This document shows, one piece after another, positions 38,759-46,646 of a DNA stretch of 64,000 bases. The stretch covers positions 995,501-1,059,500 of the forward strand of contig NZ_CP146287.1 of the NCBI RefSeq assembly GCF_037041345.1, in the 5' to 3' direction. The first letter of the stretch is position 1. Every line of letters starts with the position of its first letter. The notes beneath the pieces were generated by a model, which saw nothing but the letters and a program-made list of their open reading frames with translations, ran no database searches and was not told the origin of the DNA. Both the position numbers and the translations under genes were made by a program. The DNA comes from Abiotrophia defectiva ATCC 49176 (lineage in GTDB: Bacteria > Bacillota > Bacilli > Lactobacillales > Aerococcaceae).

Positions 38759-39223
38759 TTAAAATACATAGGTTGCTTCTTCGGACGGAATTCGTCTTAC
38801 TTCAACCTTAGTCCCTGCTTGAGCCTGACTATCCAGCCAATCCATTTCCTCTTGGCTTAAGGAAGTTGAGGCTGCAATATGACGTTTGCCAGGTGACATA
38901 TCCAAGTTACCGATATTGATATATGGGATTTTAACTCCCGCAGCTACCAAGCTACGTAGGTCTTGGATATTCTCAAAAATGAGTAACATTTTTTTATCTG
39001 AAGACAGATTAGGCAGCTTGTCAATGGCTTGTTGTAAGGTGTAGTAGCGTGTATGGTAGTCATCTGGAACAGCCATATCTAGCAAGCCTTGTTGTACCTT
39101 GTTTTGTGCAACCGCATCGTTGACGACAATGATTGTATTGATTTCGAGTTTACTGCACCATCGAACTGAAATCTGGCCATGAATGAGTCGATTATCAACT
39201 CTGGCCATTTCGATTGTTGGCAT
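38759..39223 (-). CDS. stand-alone PTS IIB component, mannose/sorbose family
   Basis: Phosphotransferase protein of the mannose-fructose-sorbose IIB family, 154 residues. The phosphorylated His15 is in VDNRLIHGQISVRW. IIA, IIC and IID partners are not in the window, and the gene is closed by its own terminator. It may serve a transporter encoded elsewhere or act as a regulator. GGAAGGAAAT precedes the ATG. It is transcribed divergently from an AraC-family gene, a layout that suggests AraC control. Confidence 0.9.
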   Translation of the reverse strand: MPTIEMARVDNRLIHGQISVRWCSKLEINTIIVVNDAVAQNKVQQGLLDMAVPDDYHTRYYTLQQAIDKLPNLSSDKKMLLIFENIQDLRSLVAAGVKIPYINIGNLDMSPGKRHIAASTSLSQEEMDWLDSQAQAGTKVEVRRIPSEEATYVF

Positions 39224-39267
39224 TGAGATTTCCTTCCTCTCATGACTAAATACTTTCTACAATCAAT

Positions 39268-39273
39268 AGTATA
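39268..39273 (-). promoter_or_regulatory. -10 box of the PTS IIB gene
   Basis: Minus-strand TATACT about 45 bases before the IIB start. The -35 is not clear. Confidence 0.4.
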
Positions 39274-39380
39274 ATGCTATTTAAGGCTAGATACAACTGT
39301 ATTGATGGAATCTTAGACATTTTTAATTTATCCTTTTTAACTTTTAGGACATTTTTAGTGATTATTATCCAAAATTGAGG

Positions 39381-39386
39381 TATACT
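39381..39386 (+). promoter_or_regulatory. -10 box of the AraC-family gene
   Basis: TATACT 39 bases before the AraC start, in the 201-base divergent gap with the IIB gene. The -35 region is weak, which fits a promoter that needs an activator (inference). Confidence 0.45.
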
Positions 39387-39424
39387 AAAAAGGTAAATAT
39401 GTTATAAATATTAGGGGTGATCCC

Positions 39425-40588
39425 ATGTACATTAAGACATCTGCTTTTGCTCATGCTGACTATTTTGATACCCTCACTAATTTTGAATTTGATGGTCATA
39501 AGCATACAAAAAAAGCCCTCACCATCAATCGCCAGAAGTCAGATAGTTTTCTGAAATTTCCTGATACTGTTACGATTACCGCTCACAGTGGTATTGCGCT
39601 GATCATTATGACCCACAATCCCTATCTAGTGGACACTTACCAAGAGTTTGTTTTACAAGGCTCGATTGAGTTACATGCTAATATTTGCTTTAACATCTTA
39701 TCTATTACAGATGAATGTAGCATTCTTTTAGAACCCCGCTTTAACCATCGTCCAGAATTAGTGGCTGCTAAGCAAGCCCTTAAAGTCAGAGACTTTGTAG
39801 AAGAAATCAAAATTGAAAAAGTCTATGGTTTCTTCTATCAAGTCAAGACTGCTCCTTACCGTTTCGTCAACGATCAACATGACTACTTCGAAATGACCAT
39901 TGTTGACCAAGGTGAACTTGTTCATGAAGTAGAAGGCCTGAAGCATGTTGCCAAGCGGCATGATTGCATGCTCTATTATCCTAATCAGCGACACAGCCAA
40001 ATGGTTAAGAAAGATGGCGTATCTACCTATCTATCCATTATGTTCCAAGCAAGTGGCATTAGCCCTGAACTAAAAAATAAAATTGTACATCTCAGCAATC
40101 ACTACACCCAAGTTATCGAAAAAATGGTGGAATTATCTAATCGTCCAAGTGCACCCTTTTACGCTGATGAAATGATTACACTCTTCAAATCGGTCATTAT
40201 CCAGATGCTTAAGAGTGATCAAGCCTTCTATGATGAACCAAGTACTTCTATGCGAGAAAATTACGAGAACGAACTCTTCCAGTCCATTGTCGATTATCTA
40301 CATCATCATGTGGAAGCTGAGAATCAGGTAAATGATTTGGTTAATCACTTCAGTTTATCGCGCTCAACCCTACAGTTGTTATTTAAGAAATATGCCAACA
40401 TGACACCTAAAAACTACATCAACCAACTTCGCCTAAAGCGTAGTAAGCTTCTAATCAAAGAATCTAAATTAACCCTATCTGAGATTGCTGAAAGCTTGGG
40501 ATACGGGTCCCTACAGTACTTTTCACGAGTCTTCACCCAAGAATACGGCATGAGTCCTTCACACTATGCAAAACAACTTCTAAAATAA
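39425..40588 (+). CDS. AraC-family transcriptional regulator
   Basis: Regulator of 387 residues with a C-terminal AraC double helix-turn-helix (about 285-385: VNDLVNHFSLSRSTLQLLFKKY and LTLSEIAESLGYGSLQYFSRVF, ending GMSPSHYAKQLL). The middle (about 145-215, with HDYFEMTIVDQGELVHEVEG and YYPNQRHSQM) looks like a cupin-type sensor. An extra N-terminal region of about 130 residues makes it longer than the typical 290. The ligand is unknown; a sugar signal tied to the divergent PTS IIB is a guess. Confidence 0.85.
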   Translation: MYIKTSAFAHADYFDTLTNFEFDGHKHTKKALTINRQKSDSFLKFPDTVTITAHSGIALIIMTHNPYLVDTYQEFVLQGSIELHANICFNILSITDECSILLEPRFNHRPELVAAKQALKVRDFVEEIKIEKVYGFFYQVKTAPYRFVNDQHDYFEMTIVDQGELVHEVEGLKHVAKRHDCMLYYPNQRHSQMVKKDGVSTYLSIMFQASGISPELKNKIVHLSNHYTQVIEKMVELSNRPSAPFYADEMITLFKSVIIQMLKSDQAFYDEPSTSMRENYENELFQSIVDYLHHHVEAENQVNDLVNHFSLSRSTLQLLFKKYANMTPKNYINQLRLKRSKLLIKESKLTLSEIAESLGYGSLQYFSRVFTQEYGMSPSHYAKQLLK

Positions 40589-40593
40589 AAGAG

Positions 40594-40630
40594 CCCGGTT
40601 TACTCTATAAGGCGTAAACCGGGTTTTTTC
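40594..40630. terminator. bidirectional terminator between araC-like and nrdH
   Basis: CCCGGTTTAC (40594-40603) pairs perfectly with GTAAACCGGG (40614-40623), followed by six Ts on the plus strand; the minus strand has a weaker T-rich tail for nrdH. Confidence 0.92.
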
Positions 40631-40633
40631 TTT

Positions 40634-40861
40634 TTATGCTAATTGTTCAAGCATATCTGGACGGAAACCAAAAAATGGTTCAACACCGTCCGCTACGACT
40701 ACAGGTAGCGATTGGAAGCCTAGAGCTTGTACACGAGCTAGGGCATCGCTATCTTGCATAACGTCTACAGCTGTATATTCCAGATTGTGCTGATCTAAGA
40801 AACGCTTAGTAAAATCACACTGCATACAGTTTGGTTTTGAGTATACCGTTATTTTCTTCAT
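40634..40861 (-). CDS. nrdH: glutaredoxin-like protein NrdH
   Basis: Small 75-residue glutaredoxin-fold electron donor for class Ib ribonucleotide reductase. The redox pair is C12-M-Q-C15, and the NrdH pattern SLPVVV and FFGFRPDML supports NrdH rather than glutaredoxin. The nrdI, nrdE and nrdF genes are not adjacent; a terminator follows. Two motifs matching NrdR boxes lie upstream of its promoter, which strengthens the assignment. Confidence 0.9.
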   Translation of the reverse strand: MKKITVYSKPNCMQCDFTKRFLDQHNLEYTAVDVMQDSDALARVQALGFQSLPVVVADGVEPFFGFRPDMLEQLA

Positions 40862-40893
40862 CGTTCGAATCCCTCCTTCGAATTTACTTTACT

Positions 40894-40922
40894 ATCATAC
40901 CCTGTTTCGAAGGAAAAGGCAA
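40894..40922 (-). promoter_or_regulatory. promoter of nrdH
   Basis: Minus strand TTGCCT (40917-40922), 17-base spacer, TATGAT (40894-40899). Confidence 0.65.
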
Positions 40923-40923
40923 T

Positions 40924-40976
40924 CTATATATAGTAAAAATTTTTGGTTTAACAAATTTTACCTACTACATATAGTG
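40924..40976. promoter_or_regulatory. tandem NrdR boxes upstream of nrdH
   Basis: CTATATATAGT (40924-40934) fits the core of the NrdR box consensus acaCwAtATaTwGtgt fully, and CTACATATAGTG (40965-40976) fits with one change. They are 41 bases apart, about four helical turns, which suits cooperative repressor binding. The first abuts the -35 box of nrdH. Confidence 0.7.
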
Positions 40977-41048
40977 CTGCTTCACGAACGTTAAGTTGCT
41001 TCTCTCTAGCCAAAGTTCACTATTTTTCAGATGAGTTTTCTGTCTTTT

Positions 41049-41888
41049 TTAGTTTTCCGGAAGAGTTGCATCACTAATACTATGATAAATAAAGGGCGCA
41101 AGGGGGAAACGATGCCCCAAATAGAAATTTTCAGTGATGGCTGTCCCCGTCAAACTACTAAGATAGTCCACTAAAATTGGTCTCTGTCCCTTATCGTCCA
41201 ATTCATTGAATTGTCCCAGACAAATTTCGCTTAAATCATCTAAAGTAATTAACTGACTAAGCTGGACTAGCATGGACTGAATTCGCTCTAAGGAACCCGA
41301 ACTAGCTTCTAGGTATAAGCGACGCCCTACTATATCTTGTGGCCAGAAACTAGTACCAGCTAGTTTGAGAAAACAACGAATGTTTCCGCCAAAAGCTTCC
41401 AAATTGTCTCCAGGCTTATTTTGCAAGAAAGCCTCAAAGTTAGCACGCGAAGCAGGATCTAAGACCAATGCCAGGGGAAAGAAATTCACTGGCAGAATCA
41501 TGTCATGAGCCAAACAGGCATTAAGAATCACACTATTATCACTGTAACCCATATAGTAGACGGGCTTTTGACGATTTAGCTGCTGGAAGAATTTTTGCGG
41601 CAAGTCTGCTAAGGTTTGATTAGCCAGGTCTCCACCTGTCAAATCCATTATCCAGTCGACCTCAGAATCAGCTAAGGCCTTTGCCAAATAGTCTGCCCTA
41701 AGCTCTGCTGGACAGTGACCACCCGTTTCCTGATTTAGCCAAATACTAGGCTTAATCGTAACCTTGGCACCATATTGACTGGTCAGGAGCTTCACCAAAG
41801 CATCCAGATTATCTTGAGCTTGAGTGGTCTTAGTCTTGCCATTTGAGCACCCTAGTAGCACGACATGGCTAGCTTGTAAAAGTGTCAT
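41049..41888 (-). CDS. S66 family peptidase (LD-carboxypeptidase/MccF-like)
   Basis: Serine peptidase of family S66, 279 residues. The catalytic residues are recognisable: nucleophile S116 in YMGYSDNS, E194 in RRLYLEASSGS and H259 in FYLGHRFP. The oxyanion region LTGGDLANQTL follows the family pattern. Family members either trim murein tetrapeptides or, like MccF, cleave peptidyl-adenylates. No signal peptide is seen, so it should be cytoplasmic. It begins 15 bases after trpZ with AAAGGAG before the ATG, and is probably the fourth gene of the trp transporter operon. The substrate is unknown. Confidence 0.78.
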   Translation of the reverse strand: MTLLQASHVVLLGCSNGKTKTTQAQDNLDALVKLLTSQYGAKVTIKPSIWLNQETGGHCPAELRADYLAKALADSEVDWIMDLTGGDLANQTLADLPQKFFQQLNRQKPVYYMGYSDNSVILNACLAHDMILPVNFFPLALVLDPASRANFEAFLQNKPGDNLEAFGGNIRCFLKLAGTSFWPQDIVGRRLYLEASSGSLERIQSMLVQLSQLITLDDLSEICLGQFNELDDKGQRPILVDYLSSLTGTAITENFYLGHRFPLAPFIYHSISDATLPEN

Positions 41889-41903
41889 ATGCGACTCCTT
41901 TCA

Positions 41904-42695
41904 TTACAATGGCGCTTGGGCTTCAGCTTCAATCAAGTCTTCCAGATGGCGATAAAGGACAGGAGCCGACAAGTTCTTGACTTCATCCTGGTCATAGATA
42001 TGCTGAATCTGCCCCTTATGCATAAGCAGAATACGGTCGCAATATTCAATGGCATCTGGCAACTGGTGAGTAATCATGAGCGCCGTCAGCCCTTCTTTCT
42101 TAATCAGGTCAGAGGTCATTTGCATAACCTGACGAGAAGTACGCGGATCTAAAGCGGCAGTATGCTCATCTAAGAGTAAGAGTTCTGGTCTTTTAAGTGT
42201 TGCCATGATTAAAGCGATAGCTTGGCGTTGGCCACCAGACAGGGCTTCAATCGGCACATTTAAGCGATCTTCCAATTCCAAATGGAACTGACTCAATATA
42301 TTTCTCATGGCCTCATAGTTATCCTTAGTAAGTGATCGCTTAAAGCCAGGTTTTTGGCCCCGTCTAGAGGCCAACATAAGATTCTCAAAGACCGTCATAC
42401 GTGGGGCGGTCCCCATGCGCGGATCCTGGAAAAAGCGGCTAATGAGGGCTGCATTCTTGCTTTCAGCTTGGTTACTAATAACTTGACCATTTAGTAGAAT
42501 ACTACCTGAGGTCACAGGTGTATGGCCAGTCAAGCAGTTGAGTAAGGTAGACTTGCCTGCCCCGTTAGTTCCAATAATCCCCAGAATTTCACCCTTTTGG
42601 ACTTGAAAAGAAATATCACTTAGTACCTGTAAGGGACTATCCTGCATACGATAGAAGGTCTTGCTAATAGATTGTACATCCAGTTGTATCGTCAT
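41904..42695 (-). CDS. trpZ: ABC transporter ATP-binding protein, predicted tryptophan importer
   Basis: ATPase subunit of 263 residues for the permease encoded just before. Walker A is GTNGAGKST, the signature is LSGGQRQAIAL, and Walker B is LLLLDEHTAALDP, followed by the switch His in MITHQL. It belongs to the family of the TrpX-TrpY-TrpZ type (COG1101). The trpZ name is by similarity of the three-gene set and is supported by the Trp leader peptide in front of the operon. Confidence 0.82.
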   Translation of the reverse strand: MTIQLDVQSISKTFYRMQDSPLQVLSDISFQVQKGEILGIIGTNGAGKSTLLNCLTGHTPVTSGSILLNGQVISNQAESKNAALISRFFQDPRMGTAPRMTVFENLMLASRRGQKPGFKRSLTKDNYEAMRNILSQFHLELEDRLNVPIEALSGGQRQAIALIMATLKRPELLLLDEHTAALDPRTSRQVMQMTSDLIKKEGLTALMITHQLPDAIEYCDRILLMHKGQIQHIYDQDEVKNLSAPVLYRHLEDLIEAEAQAPL

Positions 42696-42707
42696 TATCC
42701 TATCCTC

Positions 42708-43583
42708 CTATCTTAATTTTTTAGCTTGAATTTTCTTACGCATAGCTGGCAAAGCCAAGAAAATGGCTAAAACTAAGGCAGATATCAAGCGGAAGTCAGA
42801 TGGTAAAAAGCCTAGCTTGAGCACGGCCACCAAGAGTAAGCGATAAAGGACGGAACCCACGACAATGGCACATAGCCTCATAGATAGGGTCAGCTGTTTG
42901 AAGAGCATCTCCCCAATAATAATGGAAGATAGCGCGATGATCACCGTCCCAGTCCCCATATCCACATCAGCATAACCATTCTGTTGGGCAATCAGCGCCC
43001 CACTTACAGCAATAATTCCGTTGGAAGCCATGAGGGCTAAGCATTTCATCAACTTAACCGAAATCCCTAGACTGTGCGCCATAACTTCATTGTCCCCTGA
43101 CGCAACCATGGATTGACCTAAATCAGTCTTAAAGAAATAACCCAGCAAAAGAATGACAATCAGGGTTAGGATGGATCCCACGAGGAAAATGCGACTAGTA
43201 GAATCTGCCATTAGGCCAGTTAATAGATCGTAGAGAGTCTTAACCTGGCGCAAACTCAAGTTGGCCCGCTCCATAATACGTAGGTTGATAGAATAAAAGG
43301 CAGTTAAGGTAATAATTCCCGCTAAGAGGGATGGGATTTCGAAATAGGTCATCATAAGCCCAGTGACCAAGCCTGTCAGCATCCCTGCCACAAAAGCAGT
43401 AATCAGGGACAAGACAGGGTGCAAGCCTAGGGTTAAGGTTTTGACTGCGACTGCCGCCCCAACCGAGAAGGAAGCTTCACTGGTCAGATCGGCAAAGTTC
43501 AGAATACGAAAGGTAATGTAAAGCCCAATCCCCATGAGGCTGTAAAGCAGCCCCTGAGCGATGGCACTATAATAAATTCCCAT
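42708..43583 (-). CDS. trpY: ABC transporter permease, predicted tryptophan importer
   Basis: Integral membrane permease of 291 residues with about eight to nine hydrophobic segments, of the branched-chain-amino-acid permease superfamily (COG4120-like). Visible features are LNFADLTSEASFSVGAAVA near the N-terminus and the NGIIAVSGALIAQQNGYADVDMGTG segment. It starts seven bases after trpX and is followed by trpZ after 12 bases. Naming follows the operon. Confidence 0.8.
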   Translation of the reverse strand: MGIYYSAIAQGLLYSLMGIGLYITFRILNFADLTSEASFSVGAAVAVKTLTLGLHPVLSLITAFVAGMLTGLVTGLMMTYFEIPSLLAGIITLTAFYSINLRIMERANLSLRQVKTLYDLLTGLMADSTSRIFLVGSILTLIVILLLGYFFKTDLGQSMVASGDNEVMAHSLGISVKLMKCLALMASNGIIAVSGALIAQQNGYADVDMGTGTVIIALSSIIIGEMLFKQLTLSMRLCAIVVGSVLYRLLLVAVLKLGFLPSDFRLISALVLAIFLALPAMRKKIQAKKLR

Positions 43584-43590
43584 ATAGAAA

Positions 43591-44571
43591 TTACTCCTTA
43601 CTTAAGTCCTTAAATTGAGAGCTTAGGTCGCTTGGTAATTTAATGCCTAGCTTCTCTGCTGTTTGTCCGTTATAGACTTTGACTGTTTCTTTGGCAAATT
43701 CGATTGGTAAATCAGAAATTTTGGTGCCATCAATAATTTTGAGACCTAAATCTGCTGACTGCTTACCAATATTAGTTTGGCTGATAGCGACTGACAAGAG
43801 GGCCCCTTCTTTGACTGCCTTCTCGTAAGTTGGAAGAACAGGAATCTTGGCCTTGTCGGTAACATCTAAAAGTGTGCTAATCGAACTCGCAATGGTGTTA
43901 TCCGTTGGAATGAAGATGGCTTGGCTCTTACTTGCCAATTCCTCAGCAACTAAAGCCATATCATTGGTTGAGTCAATGGTCTTGACTTCCACCTTGTAGC
44001 CTAATTTTTCAGCAATAGCTTTGGCTTTTTCTACTTCAGCCTTGGCATTGTCTTCACTAGTAGTATACATCATCCCAATAGTTTTAACATCTAAGTCAAG
44101 GGCCTTAAATTGCTTGAAGAGATCTTCTAAAGGCGCAAAGTCACTGACCCCAGTAATATTGCCGTCTGTCTTGTCTAAGGCTGTCACTAATTTGGCGCTG
44201 ACAGGGTCCGTAATACCAGCTAAAACAATAGGAATTTTGTTGGTAGCTTGTTGTAAGGATTGCGCCACAGGAGTGGTAATAGCAAAGATTAAATCTGGCT
44301 CTTTCGCCACTACTTCTTCTGAAATGTTATGAAGTAGATTCATATCCCCTTCCGCATTTTGGAAATCAATTTCTAGGTTATCCCCTTCTTTGTAGCCATG
44401 GCTAGCAAGGGATTCCTTAATCCCACTGGTAATTTCATCCAAGGATGGATGGGTCACAAGTTGGACGATGGCTACTTTTAATTTGGCAGGTGATGCATGC
44501 GCCACTAGGCCTTGGCCTGCAATAAGAATTAAAGCAAAGAATAGTGCGACAAATTTAACTACTTTTTTCAT
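43591..44571 (-). CDS. trpX: ABC transporter substrate-binding protein, predicted tryptophan-binding
   Basis: Extracellular solute-binding protein of the ABC_sub_bind (COG2984) family, 326 residues. A signal sequence covers residues 1-26 with an A-H-A cleavage site; there is no lipobox Cys, so it would be released or stay anchored by an uncleaved segment. Family motifs include VTHPSLDEITSGIKESL, TTPVAQSLQQAT, ITDPVSAKLV and PTDNTIASSISTLL. AAAGGAGA precedes the ATG. It is the first gene of trpX-trpY-trpZ-S66. The substrate assignment rests on the family and on the Trp leader upstream. Confidence 0.82.
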   Translation of the reverse strand: MKKVVKFVALFFALILIAGQGLVAHASPAKLKVAIVQLVTHPSLDEITSGIKESLASHGYKEGDNLEIDFQNAEGDMNLLHNISEEVVAKEPDLIFAITTPVAQSLQQATNKIPIVLAGITDPVSAKLVTALDKTDGNITGVSDFAPLEDLFKQFKALDLDVKTIGMMYTTSEDNAKAEVEKAKAIAEKLGYKVEVKTIDSTNDMALVAEELASKSQAIFIPTDNTIASSISTLLDVTDKAKIPVLPTYEKAVKEGALLSVAISQTNIGKQSADLGLKIIDGTKISDLPIEFAKETVKVYNGQTAEKLGIKLPSDLSSQFKDLSKE

Positions 44572-44609
44572 GATAAATCTCCTTTTCTCTAATAAAAATT
44601 AGTTAGCAA

Positions 44610-44641
44610 CAAAAAATCCGACGCCAGCTATGCGTCGGATT
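44610..44641 (-). terminator. attenuator terminator in the trpX leader
   Basis: On the minus strand, ATCCGACGC pairs with GCGTCGGAT and is followed by six Ts, about 40 bases before trpX. Its 5' arm and loop contain ACGCATAG (44628-44635), which can pair perfectly with the upstream CTATGCGT (44674-44681), so the terminator has a competing antiterminator. Confidence 0.9.
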
Positions 44642-44793
44642 AGAAGTCCTATCTAAAAACCTCTGGATCATCTACGCATAGTCTTGACTCAGTGTCTATG
44701 CAGTAAACAGAGGTGTTAGGCTACATAGATACAGCAGTATGTTAAACTGGGCTGTATCCATTGGAAATGTTCCAAGTCTACAACCTATCTATG
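44628..44793 (-). promoter_or_regulatory. alternating-pairing region of the Trp attenuator
   Basis: Minus-strand segments: 1 CATAGAT (44787-44793, last codons of the leader peptide), 2 ATCTATG (44724-44730), 3 GCATAGAC (44694-44701), 4 CTATGCGT (44674-44681), 5 ACGCATAG (44628-44635, in the terminator). Pairs 1:2 and 3:4 allow the terminator; pairs 2:3 and 4:5 prevent it. CCTCTG (44708-44713) and CAGAGG (44660-44665) extend the 3:4 stem. Confidence 0.75.
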
Positions 44794-44838
44794 CCAGAAT
44801 TGCCAGTATTTTGTTGCTTGTGTTTGACTTTGAAACAT
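44785..44838 (-). CDS. tryptophan leader peptide of the trpXYZ attenuator
   Basis: A 17-residue ORF, MFQSQTQATKYWQFWHR, with Trp at positions 12 and 15, next to Tyr and Phe codons. AAAGG and GAGG stand just before its ATG (44836-44838). The stop codon lies at the start of the pairing region. Two Trp codons in 17 are far above chance for a short ORF. When Trp is scarce, a ribosome stalled on Trp15 would cover segment 1 and favour the antiterminator. It has the position and form of a classic attenuator peptide; expression is not proven. Confidence 0.72.
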   Translation of the reverse strand: MFQSQTQATKYWQFWHR

Positions 44839-44869
44839 TTGCCTCAACCTTTCATTATTTTATAATCCT

Positions 44870-44898
44870 AGTTTAACCTTGTTTGCAAACAGTGTCAA
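44870..44898 (-). promoter_or_regulatory. promoter of the trpX operon
   Basis: Minus strand TTGACA (44893-44898), 17-base spacer, TAAACT (44870-44875). An alternative TTGCAA/TATAAA pair overlaps it. The transcript start would be about 25 bases before the leader peptide. Confidence 0.7.
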
Positions 44899-44916
44899 GA
44901 CTAATGTGGAAAATTT

Positions 44917-46617
44917 TTATTCTTTAACTTCCATGGCTTGAATAAGCTCCGGACTTGGCGTTACACTTAGCGTTTTCTGTCCTTCGTAGATAACATAGCC
45001 AGGTTTGGCCCCATTTGGTTTTCTTAGAAACTTAACCTGTAAATAGTCTACTGGAACATTGGCTGACTGCTGAAATTTAGAATAATAAGCTGCTAGCATA
45101 GCCGCTTCTGTCAGGGTTGTATCTGAAGGCTGGTCAGATTCAATAATGACATGTGAACCAGGAATATTCTTAGCATGTAGCCACCAGAAGTTCTTATTGG
45201 CCTGTTTAAGGCTGAGCTGATCATTCTGGAGATTATTACGCCCTACTAAGATTCGTGTCCCATCACTTGCTTGATAAAGCCGAGGGCCTAAGCCCTTTTC
45301 CTGGCGGCGTTTTTTGAGATTTTGTTGCTTGGCACCCAAGTAGCCTTGCTCCGCTAGTTCTAGGCGAATTTGGGCCACATCCTGAAGGTCAGCCCGACTA
45401 AGTTGTACTTGGACAGACTCCAAATAAGCAATTTCTTCTTGTGCAAGCTGCCTTTGGAGTTCGATATGCTTGAGGGCATCGCGGTACTTGGTATAGCGCT
45501 TGAAATAAGCTTGGCTATTTTCAATTGCCGTCTTACGCGGGTCCAAGTCAATCTCTATCATTTGGTCATTGTCATAATAATTTGGTAAAGAAACTTGACT
45601 CTGCCCCTTTTGGATTTGATAGGCGTAGGCAGACAGCAATTCACCTTTGATTCGATAGCTTTCTGATTGAGAAGCCACAGCTTGATCTTGATCTAAATTA
45701 GCTAGTTTAAGTTGGTTACGATCGATTAAGTACTGCAACCGTTGGTTTAAATCTCCCGTCATTTGTTTAATACGGTCCAGCCGAACACGCTCTGCATAAT
45801 AGAAAGCAATCAAGCCTGACAATGACTCATAGGCAGTCCATTGGCCAGCAACAGCTGCCAAAGGCGTCATATAAAAATCAGGTTTGTCGGCCTCTAAGAA
45901 ATAGGCGCCACCGGCATCCACAGCCTGGCAGAAATCAGCTAGTAGTTTATCCCAACTTGCCCCTTCTTGGACTTGGGACAAGAAGGATTGACTGGCTAGT
46001 CGGCCTAGGCCCTGAATGTTGGCTTGAACCTGACCTAGGCTAGTCGCACTAGCTAATCGCTCAGCTAGTTCTGCTCTATCCACCTGGCTGAGCTTAAACA
46101 AGTTGACTTGTTTCTCATCTTGAGGTGGCCGACGATAGTCAGCGCCGGGCTGCAACAAACGATAGGAATTTAAAGCCATAGGAACATGTTTAAGACAGTC
46201 AATGATACGTCCCTGCCCATTAACCAGAATCACATTAGAATGTCGCCCCATTAGTTCAATAATCAAGCGATAGACCTGGCTATCCCCCAACTCATCTCGT
46301 CCCGTAAAATGCAGCTCAACAATCCGATCATTCTCAACCTGTTGAATATCTAGTAGAACGGCTTGCTCTAGGTGTTTACGTAAGAGCATGCAGAACATTG
46401 GCGCGTGTTCGGGGTTAGAAGGACGTTCGTCTGTCAGATGAAGTCGATAGTATTGAGGATGAATGGAGATGAGTAGGCGGAAATTTTGGCGTTGTGATCG
46501 AATGACTAGCTGCAGCTCTTGCTCAAAAGGTTGATAGATTTTAGCAACTTTCCCTCCTATCAAGTGAGCACCTAGCTCCTTAACCAAGGCATGAGTCAAA
46601 AAACCATCAAAACTCAT
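44917..46617 (-). CDS. rqcH: NFACT family protein (RqcH/FbpA-like)
   Basis: Ribosome quality control factor of the NFACT family, which in Bacillus adds Ala tails to peptides on obstructed 50S subunits; some streptococcal members were named fibronectin-binding proteins. The NFACT-N domain starts MSFDGFLTHALVKELGAHLIGGKVAKIYQP; a coiled-coil middle follows (about 360-420); the C-terminal NFACT-R domain has ILVGRNNLQND, WLHAKNIPGSHVII and KPGYVIYEGQKTL. At 566 residues the length is normal. AAGGATGTGA precedes the ATG. Confidence 0.92.
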   Translation of the reverse strand: MSFDGFLTHALVKELGAHLIGGKVAKIYQPFEQELQLVIRSQRQNFRLLISIHPQYYRLHLTDERPSNPEHAPMFCMLLRKHLEQAVLLDIQQVENDRIVELHFTGRDELGDSQVYRLIIELMGRHSNVILVNGQGRIIDCLKHVPMALNSYRLLQPGADYRRPPQDEKQVNLFKLSQVDRAELAERLASATSLGQVQANIQGLGRLASQSFLSQVQEGASWDKLLADFCQAVDAGGAYFLEADKPDFYMTPLAAVAGQWTAYESLSGLIAFYYAERVRLDRIKQMTGDLNQRLQYLIDRNQLKLANLDQDQAVASQSESYRIKGELLSAYAYQIQKGQSQVSLPNYYDNDQMIEIDLDPRKTAIENSQAYFKRYTKYRDALKHIELQRQLAQEEIAYLESVQVQLSRADLQDVAQIRLELAEQGYLGAKQQNLKKRRQEKGLGPRLYQASDGTRILVGRNNLQNDQLSLKQANKNFWWLHAKNIPGSHVIIESDQPSDTTLTEAAMLAAYYSKFQQSANVPVDYLQVKFLRKPNGAKPGYVIYEGQKTLSVTPSPELIQAMEVKE

Positions 46618-46646
46618 TCAATCACATCCTTCCATAAATCTTGAAT

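Noticed and set aside
44572-44916. T-box or known riboswitch in the trpX leader
   Set aside because: The T-box core (GGGTGGNACCGCG type) and a stem I specifier arrangement are not seen, and I could not match the sequence to a purine, preQ1 or other riboswitch core. The short Trp ORF and alternating segments explain the region better.
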